The notes beneath the pieces are model-generated. The model was not told the DNA's origin. It saw nothing but the letters and a program-made list of their open reading frames with translations, and did no database searches. The translations under genes and the position numbers were made by a program. DNA of 62,209 nucleotides from an uncultured Flavobacteriales bacterium (GTDB lineage Bacteria > Bacteroidota > Bacteroidia > Flavobacteriales_D > Sanyastnellaceae). The DNA is taken from contig CALKGK010000010.1 of assembly GCA_938085105.1 (NCBI GenBank), forward strand, positions 1 through 62,209. Reading direction: 5' to 3'. Positions 16,910 to 25,438 of this stretch are shown piece by piece. Position 1 is the stretch's first letter. Every line of letters begins with the position of its first letter.

Positions 16910-17903
16910 GAGTAGAATAGTCGCCCAAGCTTTTTTCTTCGGCTTGGTTTAGATACTCCACGTAATTTCCAATCATGGAATTGTGGAAATTGGCATTTTT
17001 AACAGTGCTGTTGCTCTGCACAATGCTGTTTTCAATGATGCTGTTCTCAATGTGACATCCATCGCCAATGGAGACGTGCGGACCAACAACAGAGCGTTCG
17101 ATAACCACTCCCTTACCAATGTAACAGGGAGAAATGATCACAGCGTCTTTGGTTTTCACATCATCAGAAATCCAGTTTTTGTCTTTATTGAACTCAAGCA
17201 CTTGCTTGTTGGTCAACACCGTGGCATTTTTATTCCCACAATCCAACCAGTCAATCACGGTACCCGGCGTGAATTTTAAACCTTTCTCCGTCATGTTCTT
17301 CAGAGCATCTGGAAGCTGATATTCGCCACCTTTGATGATGTTGTTATCGATGAGGTATTGCAGTTCCGAAGCGAGGTTCGCCCCGTCTTTAAAATAGTAA
17401 ATACCAATCATGGCGAGATCAGAAACGAAGGTCTTGGGTTTCTCGATGAAGTCGGTAATCACTTGGTCGTCGTCTACCTTCACTACCCCAAATTGCTCTG
17501 GGTTTTCAATTTGTTGTACCCAAAGGACACCGTCTTTGCTATCGTCCAATTTAAAATCAGCACGAAAGAGGGTGTCAGCAAAGGCCACAATTACTTTTCC
17601 ATCCAAACTTTCTTTGGCGCAGAGGATAGCGTGGGCCGTTCCGAGGGCTTCTTCCTGATGGTAGACGCTTCCTTTCGCGCCAAGTGCTGCCGCAATGGAC
17701 TTGAGATTCGCTTCTACGGCTTCTCCAAAATCACCAATGATAAAGGCAATTTCTTCTATTTTTTCATCGCTCAAAGCTGCAATGTCCTCAACCAAACGCT
17801 GAACAATAGGTTTCCCTGCAATGGGAAGGAGTGGCTTAGGTATGGTTAAGGTATGAGGCCGCATGCGTTTCCCCATTCCGGCCATGGGTACAATAATTTT
17901 CAT
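16899..17903 (-). CDS. Sugar-phosphate nucleotidyltransferase
   Basis: A protein of 334 residues of the RmlA/GlmU-like nucleotidyltransferase family, which makes NDP-sugars from sugar-1-phosphates and NTPs. The N-terminal signature VPMAGMGKRMRPHT...KPLLPIAGKP is complete and VAFADTLF holds the metal-binding Asp. From about residue 240 a left-handed beta-helix of hexapeptide repeats follows (GKGVVIERSVVGPHVSIGDGCHIE). The sugar is not readable from sequence; UDP-GlcNAc or a glucose / mannose nucleotide are both possible. It is the second gene after dut. Confidence 0.9.
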   Translation of the reverse strand: MKIIVPMAGMGKRMRPHTLTIPKPLLPIAGKPIVQRLVEDIAALSDEKIEEIAFIIGDFGEAVEANLKSIAAALGAKGSVYHQEEALGTAHAILCAKESLDGKVIVAFADTLFRADFKLDDSKDGVLWVQQIENPEQFGVVKVDDDQVITDFIEKPKTFVSDLAMIGIYYFKDGANLASELQYLIDNNIIKGGEYQLPDALKNMTEKGLKFTPGTVIDWLDCGNKNATVLTNKQVLEFNKDKNWISDDVKTKDAVIISPCYIGKGVVIERSVVGPHVSIGDGCHIENSIIENSIVQSNSTVKNANFHNSMIGNYVEYLNQAEEKSLGDYSTHGK

Positions 17904-17914
17904 TGAAGGGTATT

Positions 17915-18349
17915 TTAATGTTTTCCGGTGCTTCCAAAGCCACCAGCTCCTCGTTCGGTTTCGTCCAGGGTATCTACAAGCTCAAAATCAACACGCTCAT
18001 ATTTTGCAATCACCATTTGAGCAATGCGCTCCCCGTGCTGAATTTCAAAACGTTCAGCACCATGATTGATGAGCAAGACTTTAATTTCTCCTCGATAATC
18101 AGCATCAATGGTTCCAGGACTATTTAGTACGGTAATGCCATGCTTGTAGGCCAGACCACTTCTCGGACGTATTTGTGCTTCGTAGCCCGCTTCCAAAGCA
18201 AGGTACAAACCAGTACCAATCAGTTTTCGCTCGCCGGGCTGAAGTGCAATTGCTTCCTCAAGATCAGCCCGAAGGTCCATTCCCGCGCTCATCGCGGTTT
18301 CAAAGCTGGGTAAGGGGTTCTTGCTTTTGTTTACAATATTCATGGTCAT
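17915..18349 (-). CDS. dut: Deoxyuridine 5'-triphosphate nucleotidohydrolase
   Basis: The trimeric dUTPase hydrolyses dUTP to dUMP and diphosphate, keeping uracil out of DNA. All five family motifs are present over 144 residues: [24 protein letters not shown] (catalytic Asp), ERIAQMV and the C-terminal [13 protein letters not shown] 18349 is used; the next ATG, two codons on, is equally possible. It heads the operon that continues into four envelope genes, an order frequent in Bacteroidota. Confidence 0.97.
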   Translation of the reverse strand: MTMNIVNKSKNPLPSFETAMSAGMDLRADLEEAIALQPGERKLIGTGLYLALEAGYEAQIRPRSGLAYKHGITVLNSPGTIDADYRGEIKVLLINHGAERFEIQHGERIAQMVIAKYERVDFELVDTLDETERGAGGFGSTGKH

Positions 18350-18419
18350 AGTGGAGCAATTTACATTAAATGAAAAGGCCTTTTCACCTTAGTTCAAACC
18401 GCCGTTCACGGAAGATTGT

Positions 18420-19196
18420 TTATTTCCCTGGGAATTGAGGCTTGCGCTTTTCCATGAAGGCTTGTGTACCTTCCTTAAAGTCTTCCGTCCCGAAACAACG
18501 ACCAAAGGCTTTGATTTCTTCCTGCATTCCGTTTACCCCGTCTTCGTAGTTGGCGAGTACCGACTTCATGGCGGCATTGATGGCTACTGGGGAATTACGT
18601 TGCGTTCGTTTGGCAATGGACAGTGCTTTTTCCAAAAGTTTTTCGGGTTCAACAACGTGATTTACCAAGCCCCATTGATGCGCGTCTTTTGCATCAATCA
18701 TATCGGCGGTAATGATCATTTCCATGGCTTTACCCTTGCCAACAAGCTGCGCAAGTCGCTGGGTTCCTCCGTATCCTGGAATCACTCCTAGTCCTACTTC
18801 GGGCAAACCCAATTTAGCGTCATCGCTGGCAACACGAACGTGAGCACTCATGGCCAATTCCAGTCCTCCACCTAGAGCATAACCGCGAACAGCTGCTATT
18901 ACAGGCTTGTTCATGTTTTCCACCTTGTTGAACAAAAGCTCATGTCCTTTCGCACTTAATTCCGCTCCTTCTGCTGCACTGAAGTGGGCAAACTCCTTAA
19001 TGTCTGCACCGGCAACAAAAGCTTTTTCACCTGCACCAATGAGGATGATGCTCTTCACTTCGGCATTGTTGGCTGCTTCGTCCAATGCAGTGCTGAGTTC
19101 CAAAATGGTAGCACTATTGAGCGCATTCAATTGCTTTTCTCGGTTGATGGTGATGATGAGGGTATGATCGAGGATCTCTTGTTTGATGTTTTCCAT
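18420..19196 (-). CDS. Enoyl-CoA hydratase / isomerase family protein
   Basis: The crotonase-fold enzyme of 258 residues has an oxyanion hole (AGADIKEF and RGYALGGGLELAM) and two catalytic-type glutamates in the ELAMSAH and LPEVGLG segments, as in true 2-enoyl-CoA hydratases. It would hydrate trans-2-enoyl-CoA in fatty-acid or amino-acid breakdown. ATG 19196 begins the family N-terminus (MENIKQEI); an upstream start would add 19 residues without homology. It is a single-gene unit behind the 70-nt hairpin. Confidence 0.93.
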   Translation of the reverse strand: MENIKQEILDHTLIITINREKQLNALNSATILELSTALDEAANNAEVKSIILIGAGEKAFVAGADIKEFAHFSAAEGAELSAKGHELLFNKVENMNKPVIAAVRGYALGGGLELAMSAHVRVASDDAKLGLPEVGLGVIPGYGGTQRLAQLVGKGKAMEMIITADMIDAKDAHQWGLVNHVVEPEKLLEKALSIAKRTQRNSPVAINAAMKSVLANYEDGVNGMQEEIKAFGRCFGTEDFKEGTQAFMEKRKPQFPGK

Positions 19197-19213
19197 GGGT
19201 ATCGTTTTCACTA

Positions 19214-19221
19214 CAAAATTA
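19214..19221 (-). promoter_or_regulatory. -7 promoter box for the enoyl-CoA hydratase gene
   Basis: TAATTTTG on the minus strand fits TAnnTTTG and lies 18 bases before the ATG at 19196. The nearest TTG is about 29 bases further upstream, longer than usual. Confidence 0.4.
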
Positions 19222-19251
19222 GAAAATTCTATGGGCTGAAGGGGGAAAAGC

Positions 19252-19321
19252 AAAGCGAGATCACCTTTGGGCTTGAAAGGACTTGAACTCCTTTCATTAT
19301 CACCAAAAATGATCTCGCTTT
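19252..19321 (-). terminator. 70-nt nested hairpin after the giant T9SS gene
   Basis: Perfect 12-bp arms (AAAGCGAGATCA at 19252-19263 and its complement at 19310-19321) enclose a second perfect 7-bp hairpin (GAAAGGA / TCCTTTC around CTTGAAC) and a possible TTTGG:CCAAA helix between them. It lies 29 bases past the stop at 19351 and before the next promoter. On the minus strand the outer arm runs into CTTTGCTTTTC. A terminator is the simplest reading, although its nested form is unusual. Confidence 0.6.
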
Positions 19322-19350
19322 AACAATGATGTGCTGCTGCCAAAATGGGC

Positions 19351-22300
19351 TTAGCGGATGAATTTAAGCAAGAACAAAACGCCTTCTTCATTCGAGAATC
19401 GAGCTTTATGAACTCCGCGAGCAACTCCTTCCAAAACGATGCTGTGCTGACCGTCACTCACAGTGATCTGATCTTGCTGCACGATTTGTCCAAGAGTATT
19501 ATACACTTCTACATTCACCAAACCAGCAAGTCTAATCGTTTTCAATTGAATGGCTTGTCCGTCAAAGTAGGCCGTTACTTCTTCTGTTTGTTCTTCAACT
19601 CCCACGCTTGTGCTTGCGTTTACGGTTACAAGCGCTGTTTCACTGCAGTGGTCGTTGTAAGCCAAGACATTGAATTCGTAAGTACCGTCTTGCGTGAAGA
19701 TGTAATCCAGTATTTCTCCATTCCCAATAAGCGTTCCGTTGTAATACCACTCGATGTTTGCTGCCGTTTCGGTGTTGGCATTCAAACTAACTAGGGCGAA
19801 GTTGTTGACAATGGATGCATCAATGCTACCATCAGTGGTCAAACCAACGTAGTTCGGGTCTCGCAAATCGGTGGTGATTTCCCAAGAAGAGCAATCACTA
19901 GACACCATTACGGTGTAATTTTCAGCGTTGAGTTCTTCAATGATGAAGTCTCCTTCAAAATCTCCTTCGAGAACCATTTCTTGCGCTTCGTTCCAAACTT
20001 GGTAGTTCATTACGCCTCCCTCAGAAGAAAGGGCAATGGATGCACTTTCTGGTTGGTTACATGAGGCGTATGCCGGAACACTTTCCAAAGATTCTTCGTT
20101 CGGAGTATCGACATAAACGGTTTCAGATCTCGTTTGGCAGGTCGCGAATTCATTTTCAACCACCGCAGTGTAGTTTCCGAATGGAAGGTTGTCAATGCTT
20201 GAGGTTCCCGTGAATTCTTCGCTCATGATCAATTCGTCCATTTCATTGTACCACTGCACCATTCCACCAGGATTGCCAGTAATTGCGACACTTCCATTTT
20301 CTTCCCCGTAGCAAGAAACGGCTTGTGCTTCAATATCAATTGGCGCTTCAAAGTGGATGAGGAAGTGAACTTCTTCGCTTTGTGCTTCCAAACTTACTTC
20401 GAAACTCATGCCTTCTTCCAAAGCAGTAATTTCTCCAGTAGCGAGGTCTTCCAAACTAATGCAGGCACTGCTTGGGATGTTTTCCATGTTGGTTAAACTG
20501 AAGTTGAAGATTCCTCCTTCGTTCGCATAGATATGAACAGGAACACTGTAGTTGTTCTGAAACCCTCCCATGGTGTTGAGTTGAAGCGGCAAATTGTCTT
20601 CACTCATCAAACTCATTGAAGGAACGGCAGGGTTCATGCTCGATAACTTCAAGGCATCGTAGGTGTTTTCGTAGTTCCCAGTTGCCCCATCCGCGAATCC
20701 AAGAGTAGCTGCATCGTCCAGACCTCCACCTATGAGGTGAAACTCCAAATGTGGAAGATTGGTCAAAGAACGTTCAAACAATGCACCACTGGATGTTTTC
20801 GCATCTTCTTCCCACTGCAATACCGCACCAGGTGCATCTGCTTTGGCCCAGAAAGACTGTCCAACAGCGATGTAACGAGAGGCGGTTCCCAAGCCTGTAT
20901 TACCATTGTAAGAAAGGTAGCTGTCGGTTTCCGCGTCATAAACATAATAGGTGCTAACTCCACTTGAATTGGCTACCATCTGGTCCCAGTCAATTTCGCT
21001 AGGATATTTGTTTGATACCAAATTCCACCCGTCAATAGCTACACCATCAGAGCTGGTGAAGTTCAAGTTCTGAGACATGCTTCCTTGTTGGTGCGCACCT
21101 TTCATGTCAACGTTGAGGGCTCCACCGTTCATGAATACCATGTAACCTCGATCGATTTCCAAAACATCCGTGATGTTTCCAGTTGTTTCCCAACCCGTGT
21201 TGATTGCTCCAGAAAGGGCCTCATCATACTTTTGAATGTTGTTGAAAGGATACAATTCAAAATCAGCTCCAGTAAATCCAGTCGTAGGCATGTCGTCGTT
21301 CCAATCAGCTATGGTCAATCCACTCACGGGCGAACCAAGGTTAACCCAGTCTTGCTGACCAACGGGAATGTAGCGCTGAACAGTGATGTCGCCCACAATG
21401 CTCGCCCCATCCTTGAATGCGCCAATACCAGCATTACCGCTAGCATTGGATACAAGGGTAAGGTCGTTTGAGTTCAAGTTCAAGGCTCCGTCTTCAGGAT
21501 AAAGAACGCCTTCCACCAGAATGTCGTTCAGCAAAGTCACTCCGCTTCCGCTGTTTTCAATGCGTAAATTTCTGAATGTACTTGCGGTACTTCCAACCAC
21601 TGCCTGTGTACCGTCCCCTTTAAAGGTTACCGTGCTGTTTTCGGCGGTAAATGTTCCGTCGTTGGCGAAATTCCCATAAACTTTGAGTTCAGCACTTGAA
21701 CCCGTCAAGGTTCCAGAGATACTAAAGTCGCTAGCAATCATGTCTTCCGTGAGGTCCACAACATGACCACTTTGAATGTTCACTCTCTTGAACTTCCCAG
21801 GAACAAAGGTCTCCCCTGTAGCACTCAATGGATCTTGCGACCAAATGGCATCTCCTGAATTTCCCGAGCTCACGCTGTACCATTCTTCTTGACAACCGTA
21901 TTGTTGAATTTCAATGTCATCAATTCGTGGTTTCCCCGCATTTCCAAGTGTAAGGTTCACTGCGTACGAGAAGTAGTTTGCAAGAACGTGGTTTCCATCA
22001 ACAGCGGTGCTTCCTGCGTCGGTTAAAGCGTCCCAGCCACCGCCAGTTTGGTAGCCGAAAGACCAAGTACCATCTTCTGATCGAAGCACTTCAATACCGT
22101 AAATTTCATTATTGGTGTCGAGAATCAAAGAAGAAGAAATCAGATCAGTGAATGCACCATTATCAATGCGCACGAGTCTGAAGTTATCTGTAGTTGTTCC
22201 AAAGTTTACACCAATGGCATAACCATCCAAAGTAGCACTGAAGGCATCGGCTTCTGATCCAGCTAGAACCACCATCAACCAGTTGTTGGAAGAGGTGTTG

Positions 22301-24069
22301 AAAGCTCCGTGTTTCAAGTTGAATCTCCAACGAGTGTCAACTCCACGAAGTTCAAGATTGCTCAAATTGTAGCTTGCATAATCACTGGTAGCAACACTTC
22401 CATCGTGCTTCAAATCATAATCACCAGAAATGGTTGCAACGGAGTTAACGGTGCCCCAATCTCCACCCAATTCCCAATTACTGAGGTCATTGTCTTCAAA
22501 ATCGATGACCACTTGCTCGTCAGTACTGCTTTCGTCATCTTCCAAAGTCAGGAAGAAGCGAGGGTTGCCAGCAGCTTGCGTGTTGATTCCACCGCCAAAG
22601 TTTTGCAGTTCGAAAACAAGGGTTTCATCTGTTTCGCAAAGGTCATTTCCACTGATAGTGATGCTCACTGTTTTGTTGGTGGCATCATTGGCCGCCCACG
22701 TGAGTGTTTGAGTTGCGTAATTATCGATGCGTGTTGCATCTCCTGAAATCAGAACAACATCAGCGTTGGTCGGACAGCGGTCGTCTTCCCCATCAATACT
22801 CACATCAAAGGTGTAGGTGAAGTCCGAACTTGATTCTTCAACACTTGCGCTTGAAGCCACAAAGCTCAATTCAGTTGCAGGAAGTTGCAAGAGGTTATCA
22901 AAGTAAAGTCGTCGAGCAGCACTTGGGTTGGTGATGTTTGTGCTCACGGCAAAATAGCTACTGCTTGTGATGTCATTATCGCGAACACTCCCGCGTAAGG
23001 TAGTGGCATCTACATTGTCGAAACCAGCGTCGGCATACACATCAAACTCTCCGTCAGACGAACGCACCACTTTCACAGTATAACCGGCATATGCATTGGC
23101 TGCCAAAGGATAATTCAAGTCGAGAATCTCCGTTTCGCTTGTTCCATCTCTACGAACCAAAACCAATTTATCTGCAGTGAGGTCGTTTTTCCATTTCAGG
23201 TAGTAGCCATTGAAATCCATGGCTGCACCAATTTTGAGTTTGGTTTCGTCATTGGTATCTGAAGTAAGAATCACAGCAAAGTTGTTTGCATCACTCAAAT
23301 CCCAGTTCAGTCCTGTAGCGAATGAAAACTCCCAAACTCCGTAAGCTTGAGTGCTTGGGGTCGTAATTGCCGCTTCTCCTGTGCTTGCGTTGCTCAACAA
23401 AACATCTGCATTGTTTGCATTTCCTGAGCCGATGTTAGCGTTTGAACCATCTCCTGTAAGAGAAGTAGCATCCACTACGGCAAAGTCTCCGCTGTCGCCA
23501 GACCACGCTACGTTAGCCGAAAGATCGCCATCGCTAAATCCATCATCTCCAACAGTAAAAAAGGCTTTGAAATTTGCACCGCCACTGGAGTCAAATTGCT
23601 CCAATGTACAACCTCCAGCATCGTCTCCTGAGATTCTCCAAAAAACTTCAAGCACATAATCTCCATCACTCAATCCGCTCAAGAGATTCACATTTGCACC
23701 TGTGTTTTGCCAGCGTTGATCTCCGCCACCCAGCTCTCCGTTGTACGGGATGTTAACTGAAGTAAAGGTTCCGCTTCCTTCGCAAGATTTGTAAACAGTG
23801 TAGAAAATCTCTCCTCCGCACACATTACCACCTCCGTTTTTGAAGGTTTTGATTTCACCACCGTTCAGAACGAAGGTGTCATTGGTATTAAAAAATCCGT
23901 AGTGGTAGGTGTTGAACACATCAGCACCGTCAGCATTGGCTCCTCCAGCTCTGAAGGTATTGCCATCTCCCGCATCAATCACGGCGTAGGTTTGAAAAAT
24001 CCCCCAACCCGCGAACAATGGGGTGGCGAATACAATGGCGAAAAGGCCAAGTAGAATCTTTTTAAGCAT
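19351..24069 (-). CDS. Giant secreted adhesin-like protein with T9SS type A sorting domain
   Basis: The 1572-residue protein has a signal peptide (1-20) and concanavalin-like beta-sandwich regions (about 180-400 and 520-720). A Calx-beta-like domain lies around 405-510 (VEESSSDFTYTF...CETDETLVFELQ). A repetitive beta region with IQSGHVVDL and GNFANDGTFTAENSTVTF follows, then long Asp/Gly-rich beta segments. The last 75 residues (from about GVEEQTEEV) form a T9SS type A sorting domain: VNVEVYNTLGQIVQ, then GQHSIVLEGVARGVHKARF, ending LLKFIR. Binding of calcium or glycans is suggested only by the fold. Monocistronic, with a structured terminator. Confidence 0.92.
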   Translation of the reverse strand: MLKKILLGLFAIVFATPLFAGWGIFQTYAVIDAGDGNTFRAGGANADGADVFNTYHYGFFNTNDTFVLNGGEIKTFKNGGGNVCGGEIFYTVYKSCEGSGTFTSVNIPYNGELGGGDQRWQNTGANVNLLSGLSDGDYVLEVFWRISGDDAGGCTLEQFDSSGGANFKAFFTVGDDGFSDGDLSANVAWSGDSGDFAVVDATSLTGDGSNANIGSGNANNADVLLSNASTGEAAITTPSTQAYGVWEFSFATGLNWDLSDANNFAVILTSDTNDETKLKIGAAMDFNGYYLKWKNDLTADKLVLVRRDGTSETEILDLNYPLAANAYAGYTVKVVRSSDGEFDVYADAGFDNVDATTLRGSVRDNDITSSSYFAVSTNITNPSAARRLYFDNLLQLPATELSFVASSASVEESSSDFTYTFDVSIDGEDDRCPTNADVVLISGDATRIDNYATQTLTWAANDATNKTVSITISGNDLCETDETLVFELQNFGGGINTQAAGNPRFFLTLEDDESSTDEQVVIDFEDNDLSNWELGGDWGTVNSVATISGDYDLKHDGSVATSDYASYNLSNLELRGVDTRWRFNLKHGAFNTSSNNWLMVVLAGSEADAFSATLDGYAIGVNFGTTTDNFRLVRIDNGAFTDLISSSLILDTNNEIYGIEVLRSEDGTWSFGYQTGGGWDALTDAGSTAVDGNHVLANYFSYAVNLTLGNAGKPRIDDIEIQQYGCQEEWYSVSSGNSGDAIWSQDPLSATGETFVPGKFKRVNIQSGHVVDLTEDMIASDFSISGTLTGSSAELKVYGNFANDGTFTAENSTVTFKGDGTQAVVGSTASTFRNLRIENSGSGVTLLNDILVEGVLYPEDGALNLNSNDLTLVSNASGNAGIGAFKDGASIVGDITVQRYIPVGQQDWVNLGSPVSGLTIADWNDDMPTTGFTGADFELYPFNNIQKYDEALSGAINTGWETTGNITDVLEIDRGYMVFMNGGALNVDMKGAHQQGSMSQNLNFTSSDGVAIDGWNLVSNKYPSEIDWDQMVANSSGVSTYYVYDAETDSYLSYNGNTGLGTASRYIAVGQSFWAKADAPGAVLQWEEDAKTSSGALFERSLTNLPHLEFHLIGGGLDDAATLGFADGATGNYENTYDALKLSSMNPAVPSMSLMSEDNLPLQLNTMGGFQNNYSVPVHIYANEGGIFNFSLTNMENIPSSACISLEDLATGEITALEEGMSFEVSLEAQSEEVHFLIHFEAPIDIEAQAVSCYGEENGSVAITGNPGGMVQWYNEMDELIMSEEFTGTSSIDNLPFGNYTAVVENEFATCQTRSETVYVDTPNEESLESVPAYASCNQPESASIALSSEGGVMNYQVWNEAQEMVLEGDFEGDFIIEELNAENYTVMVSSDCSSWEITTDLRDPNYVGLTTDGSIDASIVNNFALVSLNANTETAANIEWYYNGTLIGNGEILDYIFTQDGTYEFNVLAYNDHCSETALVTVNASTSVGVEEQTEEVTAYFDGQAIQLKTIRLAGLVNVEVYNTLGQIVQQDQITVSDGQHSIVLEGVARGVHKARFSNEEGVLFLLKFIR

Positions 24070-24392
24070 CTCAGTAAATTTGGTTAAGCTCTAAAAATGA
24101 GCCCATTTAGGTTTAATCAATAGGATAAAGATAAATAAAAATTTACTTCTTAATTCGAGAATGAAACCCATGATTTATCTCTGTCAATGTGATCTTCCCA
24201 AAGCCGTACGATTAGAATGTTAGTAGCGATTTGGAATGATCTGCAATACACCTCTCTTGGTTGATTTGATGCGGTGGCAAGAATGGGCCGGCTTCAATAC
24301 CATGATTTTTAACCGAGGACATCTTCAAAGTTCCCAACAACATTGAACTCATCATTTCTTCGGAGAGTGCGAATTCCTCGTATTTTTGCAGC
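24070..24392. promoter_or_regulatory. Divergent intergenic region upstream of the T9SS gene and thiL
   Basis: The 323 bases between two divergent starts hold no supported gene. The part near the T9SS gene is A/T-rich. A TATCTTTA box (minus, 24133-24126), one mismatch from TAnnTTTG, could be its promoter with a leader of about 50 bases. The thiL promoter box is listed separately. An antisense reading frame over 24212-24643 overlaps thiL and is not supported. Confidence 0.45.
24381..24388 (+). promoter_or_regulatory. -7 promoter box, near-leaderless thiL
   Basis: TATTTTTG fits TAnnTTTG and ends four bases before the ATG at 24393. The transcript would begin at or within a few bases of the start codon. 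Confidence 0.5.
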
Positions 24393-25430
24393 ATGAGCGA
24401 TGAAAGAACAGAATTGAAAGACCTCGGTGAGTTTGGTCTTATCGAACACCTTACTAATGGAATCAATCTTTGCCAAGCAAGCACGGTGCTGGGTATTGGA
24501 GACGATGCCGCAGCAGTGGACGCGAACGGACAGTTGGTTCTGTTAAGTACGGACATGCTGTGCGAAGGAGTGCATTTCAATTTGATGTATGCTCCCCTGA
24601 AACATTTGGGGTATAAGGCAATTGTGAGCAATTTGTCCGACATCTATGCGATGAATGGAACACCAACTCAAGTGGTGATTTCCTTGGCGCTTTCCAACCG
24701 CTTTAGTGTTGAGGCAGTGAATGAACTTTATGCTGGAATGCGCCTCGCCTGTGAACTCTATGAAGTAGACCTAGTGGGTGGAGATACGACCAGTTCGATG
24801 TCAGGACTCATCATCAACGTTGCCGTAACAGGTCTTGTGAACGAGGCCGATATGGTGAAAAGAAGTGGTGCCAAAAAAGGAGACCTTTTGGTGGTTTCCG
24901 GTGATTTGGGCAGCGCATACATGGGACTGCAGATCCTCGAAAGAGAAAAAGAGGTTTTTCAAGCTGCACCCACCGCTCAACCACAATTTGAAGGTTTCGA
25001 TTACATGCTTCAGCGTCAACTGAAGCCCGAAGCACGCAAAGATGTGATTGAATTGTTGGCCCAATTGGAGGTGAAGCCAAGTGCTATGATTGATGTGTCT
25101 GACGGACTAGCTTCCGAGGCGCTCCACATCGCGAAGCAATCCAAATTGAGCGTGAAGATTTATGAAGACAAGCTGCCCATCGACCCAAAAACCGTAGAAA
25201 CCGCCCAAGAATTTAAATTGGACGGAACAACTATCGCGCTCAGTGGAGGAGAAGATTATGAATTGCTCTTCACCATGAGTCAGAACGATTACGATAAAAT
25301 CAAAGGAAACCCGAGCTTATCGGTGATCGGTTATATGGACGAAGAAGGTGGAGACAATGCACTCATTACCCGAAGCGGACAAGCTGTTGAACTGACCGCT
25401 CAGGGCTGGAACCACTGGAACAAGAAATAG
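24393..25430 (+). CDS. thiL: Thiamine-monophosphate kinase
   Basis: ThiL phosphorylates thiamine monophosphate to thiamine diphosphate with ATP, the last step of cofactor synthesis. The 345 residues show the PurM/ThiL-type fold with the conserved GIGDDAAAV and STDMLCEGVHF near the N-terminus, VGGDTT in the middle, IDVSDGLASE near residue 235 and SGGEDYELLFT near 290. Length is typical. It is monocistronic and convergent with the next gene, eight bases away. Confidence 0.96.
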   Translation: MSDERTELKDLGEFGLIEHLTNGINLCQASTVLGIGDDAAAVDANGQLVLLSTDMLCEGVHFNLMYAPLKHLGYKAIVSNLSDIYAMNGTPTQVVISLALSNRFSVEAVNELYAGMRLACELYEVDLVGGDTTSSMSGLIINVAVTGLVNEADMVKRSGAKKGDLLVVSGDLGSAYMGLQILEREKEVFQAAPTAQPQFEGFDYMLQRQLKPEARKDVIELLAQLEVKPSAMIDVSDGLASEALHIAKQSKLSVKIYEDKLPIDPKTVETAQEFKLDGTTIALSGGEDYELLFTMSQNDYDKIKGNPSLSVIGYMDEEGGDNALITRSGQAVELTAQGWNHWNKK

Positions 25431-25438
25431 AAAATAGC

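Noticed and set aside
19252-19321. A tRNA or tRNA-like gene
   Set aside because: The inner loop recalls a T-loop, but there is no D-arm or anticodon arm and the outer stem is 12 bp, so a cloverleaf cannot form.
24212-24643. A 143-residue frame antisense to the thiL start
   Set aside because: It overlaps the well-supported thiL N-terminus in antisense and has no leader or family feature.
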